A stretch of DNA of 37,768 bases, taken from the NCBI GenBank assembly GCA_001564055.1, contig LKNB01000028.1, positions 1-37,768 on the forward strand, written 5' to 3'. The translations under genes were made by a program, and so were the position numbers. The DNA is from Rhodothermaceae bacterium Tc-Br11_B2g6_7 (GTDB lineage Bacteria > Bacteroidota > Rhodothermia > Rhodothermales > Salinibacteraceae). Under the pieces are notes generated by a model that ran no database searches, was not told the DNA's origin, and saw only the letters and a list, made by a program, of their open reading frames with translations. Positions 16,774 to 24,685 of this stretch are shown here, piece after piece. Each line of letters begins with the position of its first letter. Within the stretch, counting starts at the first letter, position 1.

Positions 16774-17460
16774 TTACTCGCTGGAGAGAAACAGGCTTAG
16801 CACGTACCAGAACATGAGGGCGATAGAGCCAAAGAGCTGCAGCGACGCCGAGACGTGCTGATCTTCGGGGAAGTGATGCAGCACGTTGGAGGTGTCGTAT
16901 AGGATAGCCGCTCCGGCCAGCGCAATCATGCCCACGCTGAAGAACGTCCCCAGCTGAAACCCAAAGAGGACACCGCCCACGATGAGCAGCAGCGCCGCGA
17001 CAAAGCCCCAACGGAGCATGCTGCCCAGAAAGGAGAAGTCTTTGCGCGTCATGAACGCCACCGCCGTGAGGCCTGCGAAGCCGAGGAGCGTGATGAGGCC
17101 GGCGCTCTCAATGGCACCGGGCGCCGTGGCTTCCGCCACAAAAAGCAGCGGCGTGAAGATCACCGCGTAGGCACCCACGTACCCCGCCAGCGCCAGGTAC
17201 TGCAGCGGCTTCGAGGTGGTCGTGTGGGCCGTATGGGAAGCCAGCCAGCCCACAATCATAAACGCGCCCAGCACCAGCAGCCAGTTCACACTCAGGAGGG
17301 CCCCGGCCAGTACTTCGGCAAAGCCCGTCATGAAGAAGAGGTACTCCAGCGCCACAAAGCCGACGATGGCGGCAGACAGGTGGGCATACGTGCGAAAGAT
17401 AAACCGGGCTCGGGCGTCCACGCCCAGATCCGCCACGGCTATGGTATGGTATTGACTCAT
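16774..17460 (-). CDS. Bax inhibitor-1/YccA family membrane protein
   Basis: A 228-aa protein with seven hydrophobic segments. Landmarks include RFIFRTYAHLSAAIVGFVALEY at the first helix, GLITLLGFAGLTAVAFMTRKDFSFLG near the middle, and the C-terminal AILYDTSNVLHHFPEDQHVSASLQLFGSIALMFWYVL, which carries the conserved acidic YDTS motif of the pH-sensing Ca2+-leak fold. Each run is a family block given here for recognition. E. coli YccA of this family modulates FtsH. The upstream M five codons earlier is possible; I use the ATG at 17460. The gene converges with the ABC ATPase. Confidence 0.92.
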   Translation of the reverse strand: MSQYHTIAVADLGVDARARFIFRTYAHLSAAIVGFVALEYLFFMTGFAEVLAGALLSVNWLLVLGAFMIVGWLASHTAHTTTSKPLQYLALAGYVGAYAVIFTPLLFVAEATAPGAIESAGLITLLGFAGLTAVAFMTRKDFSFLGSMLRWGFVAALLLIVGGVLFGFQLGTFFSVGMIALAGAAILYDTSNVLHHFPEDQHVSASLQLFGSIALMFWYVLSLFLSSE

Positions 17461-17594
17461 GCGGGTAGAAAGCACAGGTTAGCAGAAAACAGCGACTGCT
17501 TCAACGCCACGCCCCCACCTTGTTCCTGCCGGAAAACCCCGTGAAGGGTAGCATTCGTGCGGCGTGTGCCCTATGCTACAGGTGTTCTTTCACA

Positions 17595-17835
17595 TACACC
17601 ACTGGTTCTGCGGCGCACCGGCGCTGTAGATTAAAAGGGAATCCAGTTCAGCCGCCTCTGGGTGGACGACGCTGGAGCTGTACCCGCAACTGTAGCCTGT
17701 GTGGTGCGCGTGCTGCGAAGAAACGCAAGGTCACTGTCGATTTCGATGGGAAGGCCGGGCGTGGAGCAAGCACGGGCGTCTCGGCATCGCTCGATGTGCA
17801 CAGGAAGCCAGGAGACCTGCCAGCTGTGTGGATGC
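17595..17835 (+). promoter_or_regulatory. cobalamin (B12) riboswitch
   Basis: The conserved blocks of the Rfam cobalamin aptamer are readable in order: ttaaaagggaatcc (about 17631-17644), gagctgtacccgcaactgta (about 17675-17694), the variable arm with gtcactg (17730-17736), gatgggaaggcc (17745-17756), and the 3' block gaagccaggagacctgcc (near 17804-17821). Flanking actgg/ccagt segments can close a helix. The element precedes a BtuB-like receptor, the classic target. B12 binding is expected to lower expression of the downstream uptake genes. End coordinates are approximate. Confidence 0.93.
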
Positions 17836-17891
17836 CTGATCGACCTTCGGGAGTTTGAGGTCTGGGGCGCGTAGCATACGCGGCAACGTGG

Positions 17892-17910
17892 CTTTTCCTG
17901 TGTGGAAAAG
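17892..17910 (+). promoter_or_regulatory. perfect hairpin between aptamer and btuB-like gene
   Basis: cttttcc and ggaaaag pair perfectly around tgtgt, about 60 bases after the aptamer. It may be part of the riboswitch expression platform (terminator/anti-terminator or kissing-loop partner). Confidence 0.5.
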
Positions 17911-17968
17911 TCCCTAGGGCTGCCGTTTCTGCCTGTGGTGTACCTGTACGCCAGCGGGCCTGCGCCAT

Positions 17969-18001
17969 AGCCCAGACTTCTTCATTGAGGTGTGGGCTTT
18001 T
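17969..18001 (+). terminator. terminator-like hairpin just before the btuB-like start
   Basis: agcccagac (17969-17977) pairs with gtgtgggct (17990-17998), with one mismatch, and is followed by tttt ending four bases before the ATG at 18005. It could be the regulated terminator of the riboswitch, or it could occlude translation initiation. The competing GTG at 17990 lies inside the stem, which favours ATG 18005 as the true start. Confidence 0.5.
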
Positions 18002-18004
18002 GCT

Positions 18005-19939
18005 ATGACTGCTTTTCTTATTGGATTGGTGCTGCTGGGCCTTACCGGGTCGGTGGGGACGCCCGTCGACAGCGGGCCGCCGGACCCGCTGCCGCCCGAC
18101 ACCCTGGTGTCGCACGCGGAGCTGCCGGAAGTTACCGTGGTGGCAACCCGGCGCGCTGTGGATCTCGCGACGGTGCCTGCCCGCGTTTCGGTGCTGGACC
18201 GTGAGAGTATGGCGCAGACCGGCGCAACATCGGTGGCGGACCTACTGGGCGCGCGGTCGGGCGCCTTCCTGCGGCGGCTGGGCCCCACTGGCCTCGCGTC
18301 GATGTCGCTGCGCGGCATGGGAGCTTCGCAAACCACCGTGCTGCTGGATGGCACGCGGATTACCGACCCCCAGCTGGGCCAGCTCGACCTGTCGCTCTTG
18401 CCCACCGCCGTGCTGGAGTCCGTGGAAGTGATGCATGGCGCCACCTCGCCGCTCTACGGGAGCGATGGGATGGGCGGCGCCGTCAATCTCCGCACCCGCA
18501 CGCCGGGCGAAGCACTGGACTGGCAGGCGACGGCTGAGGGCGGCGCCTTCGGCATGCGCAGCGGCAGCGCGATGGTGTCCGGGCAGCAGGGACCCCTGCG
18601 TCTGCTGGGCGCCGTCGACTACCGCCTTACCGACGGCGACTTCCCCTTTGTGGATGAGACACGCTTCGATGAGACTATCACCCGCCGCCGCAACGCCGAC
18701 CGCGAGCAGGTCTCGCTCTTCGGTAGTGCGGCACTTGTGGGGGAGGGGCGGCAGGTACGCCTGAGCGGCTGGTATACCGCGGCCGAGCGCGGCTTGCCCG
18801 GCGTGGCCGGCACCGGCGCTACCGGCGAACGGCAGACCGACGAAGCGCTCCGCCTCTGGGCCGATGGCCACCAACAACTGAGCTGGGGCCGCGTGCGTGT
18901 GGGCGGGCTCCTGCAGCACAAAACCCTGCGGTACCAGAACCCGGCCCTCACCATCGACGACACCGGCCAGACGCTGCTTTCCTCAGTGGAGGTGGAAGCC
19001 ACCGCACCGCTCTCCGCGCGCTGGCTGGTCAGTGGTGGCCTCACCGCAGCCTACAGCCAGGCCGCCCATCCCAACCTAACCGGCAACGCACGGGAAGGGC
19101 ATGGCGGGGCCTTTATGCAAGCCACGGGGCAGTGGGGCCGCCTGTTGCTCTACCCGGCCCTGCGCGCCGACACCTACCGGCTGACCGACGGTACGCAGCG
19201 CACCGCCCTCAGCCCACGCCTCGGGCTGAACGTAGCCCTCCCCGGCATCGACGGGCTACGCGCGAAAGCCAGCGTGGGGCGGGCCTTTCGCGTGCCTACC
19301 TTCAACGACCGCTTCTGGCAGCCCGGCGGCAACCCCGACCTCAAGGTGGAGCGCGGCCTCATGGCTGATGCCGGGCTGCTCCTGCACCGAGGTTCGCATC
19401 GCGCCGAGGTGACCGTCTTTCAGCATCAGGTGCGGGACCAGATCGTGTGGCAGCCCGATGCCACCGGCACGTGGACCCCCCGCAACCTGCAGCGTGTGCG
19501 TAGCCGCGGCGTGGAAGCCTCTTATGCCATCCGTACGGCGCTGACCGCGCGCACTCAACTGGACGCCGGTCTGCACCTGACGCGCACGCAGGCGCTCAAC
19601 CGCTCCGATCCCAACAGCCGTTCCTTCAACAAACAGCTGCGCTACGTCCCGCAAGAAGAGTGGAAGGCCCACGCGGCGCTTTCCACGGGCATCGTGAGCC
19701 TCGGTGCGAACGTGCACTATACGGGCCGCCGCTTTATCACCGCCGACGAAAGCCGCGCGATGGAGCCTCACGCGGTGGTGGACGGCCATCTGCGCGTGAC
19801 GCCCGTGCTGGCAGGTCTCGCGGTTGGCTTTGGCCTGCACCTCAACAACCTCTTCGACACCGACTACGCCATCATCCGTGGCTACCCGATGCCACCGCGC
19901 CATCTCCACCTGCGCCTGACCGTGCAGCCTTCCCGCTGA
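18005..19939 (+). CDS. btuB: BtuB-like TonB-dependent cobalamin receptor
   Basis: A 644-aa outer-membrane receptor, expected to import vitamin B12 or related corrinoids using TonB energy. It has a short signal peptide (AFLIGLVLLGLTGS), a TonB-box-like PEVTVVATRR, and a plug with LLDGTRITDPQLGQLDLSLL, VEVMHGATSPLYGSDGMGGAVNLRT. A 22-strand-type barrel follows with the C-terminal LHLNNLFDTDYAIIRGYPMPPRHLHL. The assignment to cobalamin rests on the riboswitch directly upstream, not on the barrel sequence alone. It is followed 36 bases later by the beta-propeller lipoprotein gene. The C-terminus ends in QPSR rather than the usual aromatic residue. Confidence 0.92.
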   Translation: MTAFLIGLVLLGLTGSVGTPVDSGPPDPLPPDTLVSHAELPEVTVVATRRAVDLATVPARVSVLDRESMAQTGATSVADLLGARSGAFLRRLGPTGLASMSLRGMGASQTTVLLDGTRITDPQLGQLDLSLLPTAVLESVEVMHGATSPLYGSDGMGGAVNLRTRTPGEALDWQATAEGGAFGMRSGSAMVSGQQGPLRLLGAVDYRLTDGDFPFVDETRFDETITRRRNADREQVSLFGSAALVGEGRQVRLSGWYTAAERGLPGVAGTGATGERQTDEALRLWADGHQQLSWGRVRVGGLLQHKTLRYQNPALTIDDTGQTLLSSVEVEATAPLSARWLVSGGLTAAYSQAAHPNLTGNAREGHGGAFMQATGQWGRLLLYPALRADTYRLTDGTQRTALSPRLGLNVALPGIDGLRAKASVGRAFRVPTFNDRFWQPGGNPDLKVERGLMADAGLLLHRGSHRAEVTVFQHQVRDQIVWQPDATGTWTPRNLQRVRSRGVEASYAIRTALTARTQLDAGLHLTRTQALNRSDPNSRSFNKQLRYVPQEEWKAHAALSTGIVSLGANVHYTGRRFITADESRAMEPHAVVDGHLRVTPVLAGLAVGFGLHLNNLFDTDYAIIRGYPMPPRHLHLRLTVQPSR

Positions 19940-19975
19940 TACCCCGTTTCCTTTTCCTTCCTCTACCGAATACCC

Positions 19976-21040
19976 ATGCACCTTCTCTACACCGCCCCGT
20001 CCCGCCTGCTGCTAATCGCGGCGCTCGCCGTCAGCCTCACCCTTGCCGGATGCGACATATTTGACGATCCCGATTCCGACCCGCGCGAGATTGCTACAGC
20101 CACCGTGCTGGTAAGCAGCCAGGGTAACTTTAGCGATGCCAACGGCATCGTCACCGCCTATGACCCGGAAGACGGCACCGCCACTACCGCCATCGATCCA
20201 AGGGCAGTCATCCAGAGCATCGATCTGCTGCAAGACCGTCTTTTTATGATGGCCGGTGACCGCGTCGATGTATACGATGTGCAGACCTTCGAGCAGGTGG
20301 GCCAGATCAGCGATGTCAATGCCCGGTACATCGTCTTTGGAACCACCAACTTGGCGCTCGTGACCACCATTTTTCCGTCGTCCGTCGTTCTGGTAGACCT
20401 GACTACCGATGAGGTCGTAGATACCGCCGAACTCGACGGCAGCCCGGCCGGCATGGCCGTAGCGCAGAACCTCGTGTTTGTGGCGCAGGGCGGGTTTGGC
20501 AGCTCGGAGGCCATTGCCACCGTCCGGCCCAACACGCAAACGAATGAGCTTACTATAGAGGAGCCCATCGAAGCGGGTTGTGCTGTAACCTTTCTCTTTA
20601 CCTTGGACGACAACGAGATCAGCGGCCTGTGTAACACCAGTGAGGGCGAAGGGCAGTACATTGTGATCGACGTAAACGCGGGGGAGGTGATCGCTCGCGA
20701 AGACCTCGGCGGCCGTGTAGCGACCGGTGCCGGGCAAGACGGCTTTCTGGCCCGCGACATCCCGGCAGTGTTCGCCGTGTTGGATGAGGACCGCATCGTG
20801 CAGCTCAACCCCAGGACCGGCGAAGTAGAGGCGGAAATTGGTCCGCTGGCGGGCAATCCCATCGGCGGGGTCTCGTACGATGAGGTCGACAACCTACTCT
20901 ATGTGGCGCGCCCGGACGACGATCCATCTTTTACTGTGACGGGCGAGGTAAGCATTCACGAGCTGGATGGGACGGAAGTGGGCCGCTTCGACGCGGGCAT
21001 CGCGCCGTCGCACATCGTGTTCTCGCGCGTCATCGAGTAA
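19976..21040 (+). CDS. BtuG-like beta-propeller surface lipoprotein
   Basis: A 354-aa lipoprotein with signal peptide and lipobox LAGC (Cys26). An acidic stretch (DIFDDPDSD) follows, resembling the surface-export signal of Bacteroidota lipoproteins. The rest is a YncE/DUF5074-type beta-propeller: recurring strands such as VLVSSQGNF, RLFMMAGDRVDVYDVQTFEQVGQI, VVLVDLTTDEVVDTAEL, NLVFVAQGGFGS, YIVIDVNAGEVIARED, RIVQLNPRTGEVEAEIG, NLLYVARPDD. Bacteroides BtuG proteins of this fold bind cobalamin tightly and cap BtuB. The location directly behind a riboswitch-controlled btuB-like gene supports the same job here; this is inference from fold and context. It lies 15 bases before the Bfd-like gene. 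Confidence 0.85.
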   Translation: MHLLYTAPSRLLLIAALAVSLTLAGCDIFDDPDSDPREIATATVLVSSQGNFSDANGIVTAYDPEDGTATTAIDPRAVIQSIDLLQDRLFMMAGDRVDVYDVQTFEQVGQISDVNARYIVFGTTNLALVTTIFPSSVVLVDLTTDEVVDTAELDGSPAGMAVAQNLVFVAQGGFGSSEAIATVRPNTQTNELTIEEPIEAGCAVTFLFTLDDNEISGLCNTSEGEGQYIVIDVNAGEVIAREDLGGRVATGAGQDGFLARDIPAVFAVLDEDRIVQLNPRTGEVEAEIGPLAGNPIGGVSYDEVDNLLYVARPDDDPSFTVTGEVSIHELDGTEVGRFDAGIAPSHIVFSRVIE

Positions 21041-21055
21041 CCTGCTGGCACCGCT

Positions 21056-21274
21056 ATGGAGATTGATCGCTGCTATTGCTTTCAGGTTCGGTTTGCGGAG
21101 CTGCGCCGTGTGGCCAAGGCCACGGGTGCCACTTCGGTAGCGGAGTTGCAGGCGCATCGGAGGTTTGGGCAGAAGTGCCAGCTGTGCCATCCATACGTGC
21201 GCCGTATGCTCCGCACGGGGCAAACCTGCTTCGGTGAGATCATCGAAGCAGCCGACGAGCCCGTGCCCGAATAA
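21056..21274 (+). CDS. Bfd-like [2Fe-2S]-binding protein
   Basis: A 72-aa protein with the four-cysteine pattern of bacterioferritin-associated ferredoxin (BFD) domains: CYC (Cys6, Cys8) near the N-terminus and CQLC (Cys41, Cys44), followed by HPYVRRML. The middle contains a helical TGATSVAELQAHRRFG segment as in BFD domains that contact partner proteins. It is cytoplasmic (no signal). It is only 15 bases after the beta-propeller gene, so probably cotranscribed under riboswitch control. One guess is an electron donor for corrinoid reduction or handling; iron release from bacterioferritin is the alternative, but no bacterioferritin is nearby. Confidence 0.82.
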   Translation: MEIDRCYCFQVRFAELRRVAKATGATSVAELQAHRRFGQKCQLCHPYVRRMLRTGQTCFGEIIEAADEPVPE

Positions 21275-21337
21275 ACCGATCGGTACAGGCAACTGTCACC
21301 GGTCTGTTGCGCCAGTGGGCCAACCCGCCCGGTGGAT

Positions 21338-21371
21338 GGTCGTTGTAACAATCACTTTTGCAACAACGACC
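21338..21371. promoter_or_regulatory. inverted repeat upstream of the PIG-L gene
   Basis: ggtcgttgt (21338-21346) and acaacgacc (21363-21371) pair perfectly. Inside, ttgtaacaa (21343-21351) and ttgcaacaa (21358-21366) are similar imperfect palindromes 15 bases apart. It ends 9 bases before the start codon and could be an operator or an mRNA hairpin that masks initiation. Confidence 0.45.
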
Positions 21372-21380
21372 CTCGGTGCT

Positions 21381-22124
21381 ATGGCTTCGCTACTCTACAT
21401 CTTCCCTCACCCCGATGACGAGTCGTTTGGCCCGGCGCCTGCGCTGGCGCGGCAGCGGCGCGAGGGGCATGACGTGCACCTCCTCACCCTCACCCGGGGG
21501 GAGGCCACAAAAGAGCGCCACAAGCACGGCCTCTCAAAAGAGGAGATGGGGGTGGCGCGCTTCAACGAGATGCAGGGGGTGGCCGAGGCGCTGGATCTCT
21601 CCAGCATGGAGGTGCTGTCGTACCCCGACGGCCGCCTCGCCGCCATGGACCCGCGCGTGCTGGAGCAGACGCTCATCGATCACATCCGCCGCGTCTCACC
21701 CGATGTAGTCATCACGTACGCGGTGCACGGCATCAGCGGGCATCCGGACCACCTCGTGAGCCATGCGGTGCTCAAACGGGTGTTTTGTGCGTTGCAGGAC
21801 GAAACGCCAGAAGAGGCGCCCCGGCGGCTGGCGTTCTTCACGCTACCGCCGCCCAGCCCCGCAGCCGACCGTCCGGACCACCTCACCCATTCGCCTGTGG
21901 AGGCCATCCAGGTGGTAGTGGACGTCAGCGCCGACGACCTGGCGCGGGGAGAGGACGCGTTGGCCTGCTACGAGACGTACCGCGACGTGGTGGAGGCGCA
22001 CCAGCCCCTCAACACCGTGCGCCACGATGGCGTCTGCTTTGAGCTTTTTGGCGAAGCCTTCGACGAACCACTGACCGACCTCACCGCCGCCCTGCCCGCT
22101 CACGCCATTGCGGCGCGGACATGA
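21381..22124 (+). CDS. PIG-L family deacetylase
   Basis: A 247-aa zinc-dependent N-deacetylase of the LmbE/BshB type. It starts with the zinc-binding motif IFPHPDDESFG, then LLTLTRGEATKERHKHG, EALDLSSMEVLSYPDGRL, and the second metal motif HGISGHPDHLVSH. Family members deacetylate N-acetylglucosaminyl conjugates, including the bacillithiol precursor GlcNAc-malate (BshB). The substrate here is not determined by sequence, and no bshA or bshC is in the window. It is 106 bases downstream of the Bfd-like gene, so it may or may not belong to the B12 unit. The ATG at 21381 directly precedes the conserved N-terminus. Confidence 0.9.
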   Translation: MASLLYIFPHPDDESFGPAPALARQRREGHDVHLLTLTRGEATKERHKHGLSKEEMGVARFNEMQGVAEALDLSSMEVLSYPDGRLAAMDPRVLEQTLIDHIRRVSPDVVITYAVHGISGHPDHLVSHAVLKRVFCALQDETPEEAPRRLAFFTLPPPSPAADRPDHLTHSPVEAIQVVVDVSADDLARGEDALACYETYRDVVEAHQPLNTVRHDGVCFELFGEAFDEPLTDLTAALPAHAIAART

Positions 22125-22153
22125 GGGCGGCGGGCTGTCGGTAATACGAAACC

Positions 22154-23608
22154 CTATGCAGGCACCGCTGACGGCAACACGCCTGCCACACGGAGCAGGT
22201 CTACCATGGTGAAGTCACCGTCGCCGTTGGCATAGGTGGGCGTCCACTTGGGGTTAGCGCGCACGAAGGAGCGGCGATCGCCCTCCAGCAGTCCAATCAG
22301 CACCTCAGCCACAATGCGGCCGCCGACGGGCCCCAGGTGCAAGCCATCTGCGCGTGCCGCGCCCTCGGCCAGAATATAAAACCACAGCGGCGTGTGCTCG
22401 TGCAGGCCCAGGCTCTTCAGGCGCGCATACGGCTCCGCCCCCATGCTGTCCTCCAGCTCCGTTTGCGTGAGGGGATCGATGCACATGGCGCAGGCCACCT
22501 GCTGCCCGGATGGAAGGCTGAAGGACAGCCCACGGAGCAGATTGCGCTCGGCCAACGACGGGATGTCGGGCGAGAACGGTAGCGTGAACAGCGGCCCGGA
22601 GAGGATGTGGTTAAACTGACGCGCCGGCTGGTGCATGTCGTCGCCGGTGTCGAAGAAGTAGCGCCAGTCGACGTACCGACGCGGCGCTCGCGCCCCACCC
22701 GAGAGGTCGTCAGGATCGCTGTCGCCAATCTCGTGCGGATCGAACAGGGGGATCTCATGCGAGCCGCCCGTCATGAAGTCATCGTTTACCTTCATGGGGC
22801 TGGGAATGAGGGTGTGCCCGAACCGGTAGGCGGCCACGGCAAACTCGATGGGGATAAACGGCTCGTTGCGCCACTTGTAGTAGCGCCGGCCAGTGCCCGT
22901 GCAATCCGCGGTGTAGATGTCATCCACCAGGTCTTGCCCCACCATGCGAGGCAGGAAGTCGTGCAGCACAATCCACTGAAAGTGCCAGCGGGCCTCCTGC
23001 TGCGCGGCCTCAAAGAGAGCGCCGTCATCCACTGTGCCTTCCAGATCGTCCACAATGGCATTATGGAAGCGCAAAAACGCGTGATGCAGCTGGGCGATCA
23101 GCAGGTTCTCGTCGTTGCGGGGATCGCCAATGAGCGCCGTGCCGGCGCTGTTGCGGGGCAGGTCGTGCGTGGCGGTCTGGTCGATAAGCAAGCGCACCCC
23201 GTCGCTGTAGAGGTACGGCGTGGCGTCTGGACCCGCGCCATACACGCTGTCAAGCTCCAGCACCGGCGTGCGGAAGTTTTGGATGCCCTCGGGGTCGTTC
23301 TGGCGCTCCAGGCTGGAGGTGGTGTCGAACGTGATGTCGTGGTCGATGAACTGCCCCAGGAAAACAAACCCGGCCGGGAGACTGGGGTGGGGGAGGTTGT
23401 GCTCGCTGCCGGGGTCCATCAGCCCGCCGCCTTCGCCGAGCTGACTGAGCTTCTGGCGATCAAACGCTACGGACTGCAGCAGGGGAAACATCCGCCCGAA
23501 CTTGCCGCTGTCATGATAACGTGACTGCGGGGCGTGCATCCCTCGATGAAACCCCGTGTGGCCGTGGTGAACGTGCCCGTTCGTCATGTGCTGCCCATTC
23601 ATTTCCAT
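22154..23608 (-). CDS. animal-type heme peroxidase
   Basis: A 484-aa member of the peroxidase-cyclooxygenase superfamily. The distal site is GQFIDHDITFD (Asp89, His90), the catalytic arginine lies in HHAFLRFHNAIVDDL (Arg180) and the proximal histidine in AAYRFGHTLIP (His265). Where myeloperoxidase has Glu in REHN (a heme ester link), this protein has Phe; the Asp for the other ester is kept. No signal peptide is seen from the chosen ATG. Residues 7-32 are His-rich (NGHVHHGHTGFHRGMH). Its closest types are bacterial peroxicin/peroxidockerin-like enzymes, whose roles are poorly known. It is divergent from the two-component genes and converges with the PIG-L gene (29 bases apart). Confidence 0.9.
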   Translation of the reverse strand: MEMNGQHMTNGHVHHGHTGFHRGMHAPQSRYHDSGKFGRMFPLLQSVAFDRQKLSQLGEGGGLMDPGSEHNLPHPSLPAGFVFLGQFIDHDITFDTTSSLERQNDPEGIQNFRTPVLELDSVYGAGPDATPYLYSDGVRLLIDQTATHDLPRNSAGTALIGDPRNDENLLIAQLHHAFLRFHNAIVDDLEGTVDDGALFEAAQQEARWHFQWIVLHDFLPRMVGQDLVDDIYTADCTGTGRRYYKWRNEPFIPIEFAVAAYRFGHTLIPSPMKVNDDFMTGGSHEIPLFDPHEIGDSDPDDLSGGARAPRRYVDWRYFFDTGDDMHQPARQFNHILSGPLFTLPFSPDIPSLAERNLLRGLSFSLPSGQQVACAMCIDPLTQTELEDSMGAEPYARLKSLGLHEHTPLWFYILAEGAARADGLHLGPVGGRIVAEVLIGLLEGDRRSFVRANPKWTPTYANGDGDFTMVDLLRVAGVLPSAVPA

Positions 23609-23878
23609 CGTGCGGCCTCCATGTGTGCCGGTGAGAAGAAATCGCGCTGCGAAAGGCCTTGTGGCCTCTTGCCAAAGGACTAATGGCGAGATTATAAGGA
23701 CCTGCCTCATTAAGTAAACGCGTAACAACGGCTGTATGGAGGACAGTGGCGGCACGTGGCGTGCGCGCTGGCGTAAACGTTAATGCTGCGGTAACAAGAA
23801 AAGACGTCACGATCCGTACGTTATACGTGCTTACTTCTCCCAAACCGCAGGTGTGCTTTGGAATCGACCTCTTCTGTG

Positions 23879-24604
23879 ATGGATGCCACCGACGACTCTG
23901 CCACAAGCGACGCTGCTGCCGCCGCAACCATCCTGGTGGTGGATGATGAAGATGATATTCTTGATTTGCTGCAGTACAACCTGGAGCGGGAGGGCTATGC
24001 TACCGTGGTTGCGCGCGACGGGCGCGAAGCCCTCAAGGTGACGCGCGAGGTGGAGCCCGACCTCATCGTGTTGGACATCATGATGCCGCGCATGGACGGC
24101 CTGGAGGTGTGCCGCCGGCTCCGGCAGGATGCCCATCTGCGCCATATTCCCATCCTGATGCTGACGGCCAAGAGCAGCGATCCCGACCAGATTAAAGGGC
24201 TGGACGTGGGGGCTGACGTGTACGTGGGGAAGGACGTCTCCATGCCCGTGCTGATGAGCCAGACGCAAGCGCTGCTCCGCGGCACCCGTCGCAACGAAAC
24301 CCCGCCCGACCTGCTGCGCATCCATGGCCTGGAGGTCGACCGCGACCGCTACCTCGTCTTTCAAGAACAGGACGGCGAGCGCGTGGAGATGCGCTTTCCG
24401 CGTAAGGAGTTTCAACTTCTGTACTTCCTCGCCTCGCATCCCGGCACCGTCTTCACCCGGCAAGAGCTCCTCGACCACGTGTGGGGGCAGAATGTGTACG
24501 TGGTAGACCGCACCGTCGACGTGCACGTGCGCAAGATCCGCGAGAAGATCGGCAGCCACTTCATCGAAACGGTGAAGGGCGTCGGTTACAAGTTTAAGGA
24601 ATAG
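23879..24604 (+). CDS. OmpR/PhoB-family response regulator
   Basis: A 241-aa regulator. The receiver domain has the acidic pocket VVDDEDD, phosphoacceptor Asp66 in LIVLDIMMPRMDG, Thr96 in LMLTAKSS and Lys118. The winged-helix domain has MRFPRKEFQLLYFLASHPGTVFTR, the VDRTVDVHVRKIREKIG recognition region and a GVGYKF end. The usual GADDYxxKPF motif is altered to GADVYVGKDV, so Pro after Lys is replaced by Asp. A TTG start seven codons upstream is possible. It is followed after 81 bases by a PhoR-like kinase, with which it should form a phosphorelay. Confidence 0.93.
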   Translation: MDATDDSATSDAAAAATILVVDDEDDILDLLQYNLEREGYATVVARDGREALKVTREVEPDLIVLDIMMPRMDGLEVCRRLRQDAHLRHIPILMLTAKSSDPDQIKGLDVGADVYVGKDVSMPVLMSQTQALLRGTRRNETPPDLLRIHGLEVDRDRYLVFQEQDGERVEMRFPRKEFQLLYFLASHPGTVFTRQELLDHVWGQNVYVVDRTVDVHVRKIREKIGSHFIETVKGVGYKFKE

Positions 24605-24685
24605 CCGAGGCGGAGCGGCCGGGGCGGAATAGTTTGGCGCACTCATGCGTTTCGAACCCGTCCTTTGCATAAACGCTTGCTGACC

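Larger units (their letters stand above)
17461..18004. other. 544-bp non-coding region with the B12 riboswitch
   Basis: This lies between the divergent Bax-inhibitor-like and btuB-like genes. The first 130 bases should carry both promoters, but no convincing -35/-10 pair was found. The rest is the cobalamin riboswitch and its expression platform. There is no tRNA or credible ORF. Confidence 0.7.

Noticed and set aside
17990-18004. GTG start five codons upstream for the btuB-like gene
   Set aside because: It lies within the terminator-like stem and adds only a few residues; ATG 18005 gives a normal signal peptide.
22607-23524. Plus-strand open frame opposite the heme peroxidase
   Set aside because: Fully inside the peroxidase gene, no motifs, Val/Gly/Arg-rich shadow composition.
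23609-23755. Upstream extension of the heme peroxidase giving a membrane-like N-terminus
   Set aside because: The extension has no family similarity and mixes hydrophobic and basic segments without a proper signal peptide; ATG 23608 begins near the His-rich start of the conserved protein.
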